The position numbers were made by a program, and so were the translations under genes. DNA of 64,000 nucleotides, taken from the NCBI RefSeq assembly GCF_009856445.1, contig NZ_WMFA01000003.1, forward strand, positions 124,001-188,000, given 5' to 3'. The DNA comes from Halobacillus litoralis (GTDB lineage Bacteria; Bacillota; Bacilli; Bacillales; Halobacillaceae). Position 1 is the stretch's first letter; the number at the start of each line of letters is the position of its first letter. Of this stretch, positions 59,717 to 64,000 are shown piece after piece. A model generated the notes under the pieces. It made no database searches, was not told the DNA's origin, and worked only from the letters and a program-made list of their open reading frames with translations.

Positions 59717-60247
59717 TTATTCTCCTACAACAAACTCAAAGTTCCCTTCGAATTTAACATCTTTCCCTAACAGAACTCCGCCAGTTTCAAGGGCCGCATT
59801 ATAGGTTAAGCCATATGCTTCCCGATCGATTTTCCCGCTCACATCGAAACCAGCGATTGTGCTGCCATCCAGTGGACTCTTGGAAGTTCCGTTATATTCA
59901 ACGGTGAAGGTTTCCGTGTGAGTCATTTCTTTGATTGTGAAATCACCGGTAACTTCAAATTCATCATCTGATATTTTCTTGATGGAAGTGCTGCGGAACA
60001 CAAGGTTCGGATATTGATCGGCTTCGAAAAAGTCACCGGAACGAAGGTGACCGTCGCGCTGTTCGTTTCCAGTATTAATAGAAGTCACTGGAATGGTAAC
60101 GGTCACTTCGGCAGAGGATAAATCATTGAGATCACCGGAAAATTCCACGTCGAATGTTTCAAATTCACCCTTCGCTTTGGATACCATCATATGTTTAATT
60201 TGGAAGTTCAAGCTGCTGTGGACTTGATCTAACGTTAATTTAGTCAT
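59717..60247 (-). CDS. yceI: YceI family lipid-binding-like protein
   Basis: A 176-residue lipocalin-like barrel of the YceI family: LTLDQVHSSLNFQIKHMMVS, VSIN-type TSINTGNEQRDGHLRSGDFF, YPNLVFRSTSIKKI and a C-terminal GGVLLGKDVKFEGNFEFV. Members bind isoprenoid quinones or lipids. No signal peptide, so this copy is cytoplasmic, which is common in Firmicutes. AAAGGGGAATATAAA precedes ATG 60247. A palindrome overlaps its -10, so a stress-responsive repressor is likely. Confidence 0.92.
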   Translation of the reverse strand: MTKLTLDQVHSSLNFQIKHMMVSKAKGEFETFDVEFSGDLNDLSSAEVTVTIPVTSINTGNEQRDGHLRSGDFFEADQYPNLVFRSTSIKKISDDEFEVTGDFTIKEMTHTETFTVEYNGTSKSPLDGSTIAGFDVSGKIDREAYGLTYNAALETGGVLLGKDVKFEGNFEFVVGE

Positions 60248-60270
60248 TTTATATTCCCCTTTGAAATAAA

Positions 60271-60320
60271 ATAGTTTGAATTCTAAATAAAACTATACGC
60301 TCTATTTATTTTGAAGTCAA
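60271..60320 (-). promoter_or_regulatory. yceI promoter with overlapping palindromic operator
   Basis: On the minus strand TTGACT (60315-60320), 17-base spacer, TATAGT (60292-60297). ATAGTTT...AAACTAT (60271-60296) is a 7+7 inverted repeat around AGAATTC-type bases that overlaps the -10 and transcription start. Upstream, ATATCTCGAC and ATATCTTGAC form a direct repeat ending in the -35. Both features suggest a MarR/DUF24-class repressor. Confidence 0.7.
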
Positions 60321-60350
60321 GATATTTTATGTCGAGATATTTAAAGTGTG

Positions 60351-60386
60351 CAAAAAAAAGCCCTGGACCTAGGGGTGTCCGGGCTG
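60351..60386 (-). terminator. Terminator of the tnrA operon
   Basis: On the minus strand AGCCCGGAC and GTCCAGGGCT pair and eight T follow. Confidence 0.92.
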
Positions 60387-60399
60387 CCTGTAAGTGAAT

Positions 60400-60702
60400 T
60401 CATTTATTCATTCGAAAATGGGCATTCAGTTGCCCGCGAAGCATGCGCTCCATCATCTTTCCTTTGTGGGAAGACTGTAAATCTTTTCGGATCTCGTAGG
60501 TTTGTACACCTTCTTCCCGTTTGTCAGCAATTTGCAAGAGGGTTTCAACATCAGAAAAGGAATACTTTCGTGTTCCTCTCTTGGTACGTTCTGGATAAAT
60601 CAATTCCCTCTCTTCATAATATCGTATTTGCCTGAGGGAAAGGCCTGTGAGTTCATTGACTGTACCAATCGAAATGACCTTTTTGTGCTTGTAAGATGAC
60701 AT
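60400..60702 (-). CDS. tnrA: Nitrogen regulator TnrA (MerR/GlnR family)
   Basis: A 100-residue MerR-type regulator almost colinear with B. subtilis Tnr[41 protein letters not shown], then a helix and the C-terminal GQLNAHFR that binds feedback-inhibited glutamine synthetase in TnrA. It activates nitrogen-scavenging genes and represses glnRA in nitrogen limitation. The C-terminus separates it from GlnR. The ATG at 60700-60702 follows GAGGAGGAGAAGTG; a longer frame to 60756 overlaps the upstream gene. Autoregulation is likely from the TnrA box at 61026. Confidence 0.92.
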   Translation of the reverse strand: MSSYKHKKVISIGTVNELTGLSLRQIRYYEERELIYPERTKRGTRKYSFSDVETLLQIADKREEGVQTYEIRKDLQSSHKGKMMERMLRGQLNAHFRMNK

Positions 60703-60730
60703 CACTTCTCCTCCTCGATGTTGCGCCTCC

Positions 60731-60886
60731 TTATGGCCGTTCAATCCTTGAAGCAAGAGCTTCGAGCTCCGTTAATGTCAACGACTGGAGCATTTCATCA
60801 GAGGCTTGATACATCCCTGCATCAATAAGTTTTTGGATGTAATGTTCTTTCATACTTTCAACGGCGGTCCTCAAATGGTTTTTCAT
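60731..60886 (-). CDS. 51-residue small protein, FbpA-like pattern, upstream of tnrA
   Basis: The sequence ([20 protein letters not shown], then [14 protein letters not shown]) resembles the small FbpA-type proteins of Bacillus, which were named for Fur control, though no Fur box is seen here. In B. subtilis the small genes ykzB and ykoL neighbour tnrA; whether this is related could not be tested. GGAGTG precedes the ATG. The start codon shares its A with the stop of a 24-codon leader frame, and tnrA follows after 28 bases, so all three form one operon. Confidence 0.7.
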   Translation of the reverse strand: MKNHLRTAVESMKEHYIQKLIDAGMYQASDEMLQSLTLTELEALASRIERP

Positions 60887-60960
60887 TAAGGTTCACTCCC
60901 GTATGTGTAGAATCTTTCATTCTCTGGCGCAATGGATCGTCGGGTTGCAAAAGGGACCAT
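60886..60960 (-). CDS. 24-codon leader frame of the tnrA operon
   Basis: The frame begins with an ATG preceded by AGGAGGAGATC, the best ribosome site of the operon, and encodes MVPFATRRSIAPENERFY plus six residues. Its TAA overlaps the next ATG (TAATG), so it would couple translation of the downstream small gene. Whether the peptide itself matters is unknown. Confidence 0.55.
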   Translation of the reverse strand: MVPFATRRSIAPENERFYTYGSEP

Positions 60961-60990
60961 GATCTCCTCCTATTCGTATCTGATGAATAT

Positions 60991-61019
60991 AGAATAGCTG
61001 AAAAAAATCTATATGTCAC
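60991..61019 (-). promoter_or_regulatory. Promoter of the tnrA operon
   Basis: On the minus strand GTGACA (61014-61019), 17-base spacer, TATTCT (60991-60996). Weak boxes fit an activator-dependent promoter. Start expected near 60984. Confidence 0.65.
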
Positions 61020-61025
61020 TTAATA

Positions 61026-61042
61026 TGTTAGAAAATCTAACA
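61026..61042. promoter_or_regulatory. TnrA box
   Basis: TGTTAGAAAATCTAACA fits every position of the TnrA/GlnR consensus TGTNANAWWWTMTNACA. Its centre is about 50 bases upstream of the predicted start of the tnrA operon, the spacing known for TnrA activation. Confidence 0.9.
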
Positions 61043-61161
61043 TAAAATAATTCGGTTGTTATATTTATTAACATGAACACATTCGACTTTTTTCACCTCT
61101 ACCTCAGAAAAGGAAAAGAGATTATAATAAAGGAAATTAATTGGATAAGGTGGGAGCAACG

Positions 61162-61911
61162 ATGGCTATAATGACTTCAGATCTCACGATGACAGATGCG
61201 CTTAATAGCATAGGAGAGAGTATCTTGCTTGCAGACCACAATTATGATCTGGTGTGGATGAATGATGCGGCCCGTGATCTTTTCTCAGATATCGCTCCGT
61301 TATTCGGATACAAGAGTCCTGATGATTTAATTGGTGTAAATATGGATAAGTTCCATTCTTATCCGTTTAAACAACGGGGACTTATGGAAGGGCTGAGTAA
61401 GAAACACCAAGTGAGAATCAACATCAAGAATAGATTTGTCGCAGATACCGTGATCACTCCAATGAAAAATGCAGAGGGAGAAACAAGTTACTATACCATC
61501 ATGTTAATGGATGTAACGACAAAGACTGAAGAAGAGGAGCGGAAGGACCATCTTATTGAATCGCTTTCCATTCCTATTTTAAAAGTGTGGGACCATGCTG
61601 TGGCTGTACCGCTCATTGGTGATTTGGATGAAAAAAGAGTGGATCACCTGATTTCTTCTTTACTGAAAAAATGTACAGAGGGTGATATACAATACGCTTT
61701 ATTAGATTTGAGCGGTATCCATAAGTTCAATGACCAGTTCAGCAGACACTTAAAGCAGCTGAATCAGTCGCTTCAACTAGTAGGGACTGAATGTCTCGTG
61801 GTTGGGATCACACCAAGGCTGGCTCTTTCGTTTCAATACTTTGACAAAGGCCTGAAAACATTCAAGAATACGTATGCAGGATTACGATATATCATCCAAC
61901 ATGATTCTTGA
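61162..61911 (+). CDS. PAS-STAS domain protein (RsbR-like)
   Basis: A 249-residue protein. Residues about 12-120 are a PAS domain (LNSIGESILLADHNYDLVWM, NDAARDLFSDI, YYTIMLMDVTTKTEEEERK), and residues 125-249 a STAS domain (SLSIPILKVWDHAVAVPLIG, QYALLDLSGIHKFN, QLVGTECLVVGITPRLALSF). RsbR paralogues in stressosomes have this C-terminus, but the usual phosphorylated Thr/Ser are not evident and SG in LSGIHKF is the only candidate. ATG 61162 follows GGTGGGAG; a TTG at 61141 is an alternative. It may sense a cofactor and signal to sigma-B. Confidence 0.88.
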   Translation: MAIMTSDLTMTDALNSIGESILLADHNYDLVWMNDAARDLFSDIAPLFGYKSPDDLIGVNMDKFHSYPFKQRGLMEGLSKKHQVRINIKNRFVADTVITPMKNAEGETSYYTIMLMDVTTKTEEEERKDHLIESLSIPILKVWDHAVAVPLIGDLDEKRVDHLISSLLKKCTEGDIQYALLDLSGIHKFNDQFSRHLKQLNQSLQLVGTECLVVGITPRLALSFQYFDKGLKTFKNTYAGLRYIIQHDS

Positions 61912-61942
61912 AAAGACTTGCTCATGGGCAGGTCTTTTTTTG
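61912..61942 (+). terminator. Terminator of the PAS-STAS gene
   Basis: AAGACTTGCTCA and TGGGCAGGTCTT pair with wobbles, followed by TTTTT. Confidence 0.82.
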
Positions 61943-62063
61943 TGATGTGTATTAAATTTGAGGGAGTTATCAAAAATGGAAGAATTTTATTAAGTGCCTC
62001 TGATCATGGAGTTTACGATCCGTCCATTTAGTGAATTATTGAGGTAAAAGGACGGTGAGGAAC

Positions 62064-63125
62064 ATGTGGATCAAACACTCATTCTTTAAGTACATCACAG
62101 CAGCTATACTTATACTTATCTTGTATTATTTCTTAGAAAAGCTAGAGCTATTGAATCCGGTCAAGACGATCTTTGGAACTTTATTTTATCCGATGCTGAT
62201 TGCCGGGTTCCTTTTTTATATCCTGAGGCCTCTCGTGAATGCTATGGCGAAATCAAAATTCTTTCCTCTGCCTGTGGCTATTCTGCTCGTTTTTGCAGGA
62301 ATTGGGGGGATGATTTACGGGGGCATCCGTTTTTTGGCAGGTACGATAAAAAAGCAGATTACGGATATATCGGAACTGCCTGAAAAACTAAGACAGACGG
62401 CGGAAGAAGCAGGACAGAAACTTGAGGAAAACGATATGGGAATGGTCTCCGTTGTTTCGATTAAACAGCGGGTCACTGAATATTTCGGTGGGTTGACTCA
62501 ACAAATCGGGGAACACATGATGAGTGTTTTTTCCACTATTGCAGGAGCGACTACGGTCCTGATTATCGTTCCCTTCGTCTTGTTTTTCTTTTTGAAGGAT
62601 GGCCATAAACTGGTTCCTTTTTTAGAAAGGGCCCTGCCTGAGAAACATAAACCACGCGGAGAGAAGCTGCTTAAGGATTTAGATTATACGGTCTCATCCT
62701 ATATTATCGGACAAGCGACAATTGCAGCTGTGGATGGTGTTTTGACCTATATCGGTTACGTGATTATTGGACTTGATTATGCATTGATATTAGGGATATT
62801 TGTGATGCTGACGTGTGTAATTCCTTTTGTGGGTCCTGTCATAGGAGCGATTCCGGCGATTGTGGTTGCCCTTATGCAGGAACCCTCCATGGCCATTTAT
62901 GTCATTATCACGTTCATTGTCGTTCAACAATTAGAGGGGAATTTAGTGGCCCCTTTAATCTTCGGAGAACGTTTGGATATCCACCCATTAACAGTCATTC
63001 TGTTACTGGTAGTGGCGGCCCCTTTATATGGTGTGGTGGGGATGATCATCGCTGTTCCTACGTATTCTGTAATAAAAGTATTACTGAAACACGGGTATGA
63101 TTTTTACCGTCTTTATCACCCCTGA
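62064..63125 (+). CDS. AI-2E family transporter (UPF0118)
   Basis: A 353-residue membrane protein with about eight helices and an external segment between helices three and four (residues about 95-150). The family core IPFVGPVIGAIPAIVVALMQ and EGNLVAPLIFGERLDIHPLT is present. Members include the autoinducer-2 exporter TqsA and Na+(Li+)/H+ antiporters found in halophilic Bacillaceae; the latter would fit this host. ATG 62064 was chosen over the GTG at 62055, which sits two bases from AAAGGACG. A terminator shared with the convergent P450 gene follows. Confidence 0.9.
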   Translation: MWIKHSFFKYITAAILILILYYFLEKLELLNPVKTIFGTLFYPMLIAGFLFYILRPLVNAMAKSKFFPLPVAILLVFAGIGGMIYGGIRFLAGTIKKQITDISELPEKLRQTAEEAGQKLEENDMGMVSVVSIKQRVTEYFGGLTQQIGEHMMSVFSTIAGATTVLIIVPFVLFFFLKDGHKLVPFLERALPEKHKPRGEKLLKDLDYTVSSYIIGQATIAAVDGVLTYIGYVIIGLDYALILGIFVMLTCVIPFVGPVIGAIPAIVVALMQEPSMAIYVIITFIVVQQLEGNLVAPLIFGERLDIHPLTVILLLVVAAPLYGVVGMIIAVPTYSVIKVLLKHGYDFYRLYHP

Positions 63126-63161
63126 AAAAACCGTCCAGGAAATCTCCTGGACGGTTTTTTC
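63126..63161. terminator. Bidirectional terminator between AI-2E transporter and P450 genes
   Basis: AAACCGTCCAGGA and TCCTGGACGGTTT form a 13-bp stem around AATC with A and T runs on both sides. Confidence 0.95.
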
Positions 63162-63166
63162 GTTCA

Positions 63167-64000
63167 TCAATTCTTAAAGTGAACATTGCTTATCGTAAAC
63201 CCGCTCTTCGGTAGAGTCGGAATCTTTTTCAAATTATAGCTGTAGTCTTGTTTTGGTACTTCATACCCTAAGTGTTTAGTCATGTACCGGAAACTGGCTT
63301 GCAGAACTTCAATGGTCGGCCATTCCCCTGGGCAGCGGTGCCCTGTATAATATCCGCCTCCACCTTGAGGGATCAAGTCGAACAATCCTCCATCCCAGTC
63401 GATGAATCTTTCAGGGTTGAACTGATCCGGGTTTTCCCACACTTTAGGATCATGGTTGATTCCATAAATGTCGATCAAGACGAGCTGGTCTTTTTTAAAC
63501 GGATACTGCTGCCATGTGAAATCATGGTCCACTCTTGCTCCGAGAAAAGGAACAAAAGGAAAGTAGCGCCGTACTTCCTGCGCGAATCGGAATAAATATT
63601 CGTCATCCAGGGAAACGCGTGTCTGAATTTCTGGATGTTCATGAAGAGCGACACCGCCGAAAGCGATGAATTTGGATATGGCTACAAGTGGGCGGATCAC
63701 ATTCAACACTTCAATGGCTGCCATTCTAGCGTCTAACGGCTGACCTTCCAAATCTTTATGCATAGCCATTTCATATATAGCTTTTCCTTTTTCTGCATGA
63801 AGATCCCCTTGTCGCGTTTGTAAGATGAGGCCTTCTATCCAATCTTCCGACCGTTTTCTCGCTCTTCTGCTTTCGATGTGTTTCGGGCCGACCGCACTGA
63901 ATCCATCGATCATGTTACTCAAATCTCTGGTTCTTTTCTTTACCTCTTTTTCTTCTAATGGAATGCCGGCCCATTCGCACGCAGTCCGGCACAACAATTC
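63167..64000 (-). CDS. CYP152-type cytochrome P450 fatty acid peroxygenase (5' part beyond window)
   Basis: The visible 278 residues are the C-terminal two thirds of a P450 related to B. subtilis P450-BSbeta (CypC). The substrate/peroxide region is LNVIRPLVAIS with the Arg-Pro typical of CYP152 peroxygenases, which replaces the usual acid-alcohol pair; then EVRRYFPFVPFLGARV, NPERFIDWDGG, and the heme ligand loop with HRCPGEW. It hydroxylates fatty acids with H2O2 instead of a reductase. The frame remains open to the window edge, so the true start lies beyond 64000; the ATG at 63997 is internal. Confidence 0.92.
   Translation of the reverse strand, partial: ELLCRTACEWAGIPLEEKEVKKRTRDLSNMIDGFSAVGPKHIESRRARKRSEDWIEGLILQTRQGDLHAEKGKAIYEMAMHKDLEGQPLDARMAAIEVLNVIRPLVAISKFIAFGGVALHEHPEIQTRVSLDDEYLFRFAQEVRRYFPFVPFLGARVDHDFTWQQYPFKKDQLVLIDIYGINHDPKVWENPDQFNPERFIDWDGGLFDLIPQGGGGYYTGHRCPGEWPTIEVLQASFRYMTKHLGYEVPKQDYSYNLKKIPTLPKSGFTISNVHFKN

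Noticed and set aside
60731-60960. Fur-regulated gene cluster
   Set aside because: The 51-residue protein resembles FbpA, but no Fur box is visible and the promoter carries a TnrA box instead.

Overview
The window reads as chromosome of an aerobic, endospore-forming, moderately halophilic member of the Bacillaceae, with Halobacillus or a close relative the best guess. Reasons: many orthologs of Bacillus subtilis genes (cwlJ, tcyABC, nagZ-namZ, tnrA, yuiD, ykvA), a complete GerA-type germination operon, strong AGGAGG ribosome binding sites, sigma-A promoters, a NaChBac-type sodium channel, and proteins rich in Asp and Glu. I saw no rRNA, tRNA, transposase, phage gene or CRISPR array. The genus is an inference and was not tested.

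Layout. 1-4000: the end of a probable M14 carboxypeptidase, PAP2 phosphatase, the spore cortex hydrolase CwlJ, YuiD, two small genes and a DUF3231 protein. 4000-6400: a cystine-type ABC importer (tcyABC). 6600-12140: a giant GNAT/beta-sandwich fusion with an amidohydrolase, then the AMPylase SelO. 12400-16900: MarR with pirin sharing an operator, a GGDEF cyclase, an Eis-type acetyltransferase, a stand-alone TIGR02679 (JetD-like) N-domain and a cold-shock gene with a structured leader. 17140-20430 (minus): an ATP-grasp ligase followed by a 653-residue protein with a papain-like Cys/His/Asn signature, the best candidate for an undescribed system. 20700-25600: YkvA, a solitary Z1 helicase, and a MerR-methyltransferase fusion coupled to a Nudix hydrolase. 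25700-32650: a SurA-type lipoprotein, a NupC transporter under a guanine riboswitch, a DUF2207 protein, a CNNM/CorC transporter, and an old-yellow-enzyme gene broken by one in-frame stop.

32800-36500: gerA-gerB-gerC. 36500-42200: a small zinc protein, a CAP-domain protein, a TPR-like protein, the Na+ channel and a short-chain fatty acid transporter. 42290-47700: a YtrA-type GntR/ABC operon, and a PadR operon ending in a beta-propeller protein. 47750-52110: a nitrate/sulfonate-type ABC importer and a SAM-riboswitch-controlled methionine transporter (metT). 52300-58940: a cre box, nagZ and namZ (peptidoglycan amino-sugar recycling), a DASS transporter and an MFS transporter. 59000-64000: a small membrane protein, a CHY zinc-finger protein, YceI with a palindromic operator, the tnrA operon with a TnrA box near -50, a PAS-STAS protein, an AI-2E family transporter and the end of a CYP152 peroxygenase.

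Two themes recur. Small-molecule regulation can be read directly from the DNA: two riboswitches, and operators matching MarR, MerR, PadR, TnrA and CcpA types. In addition, five intergenic gaps hold short tandem arrays of unrelated sequence that share a 20-21 bp period, usually just past a terminator. No known element explains them.
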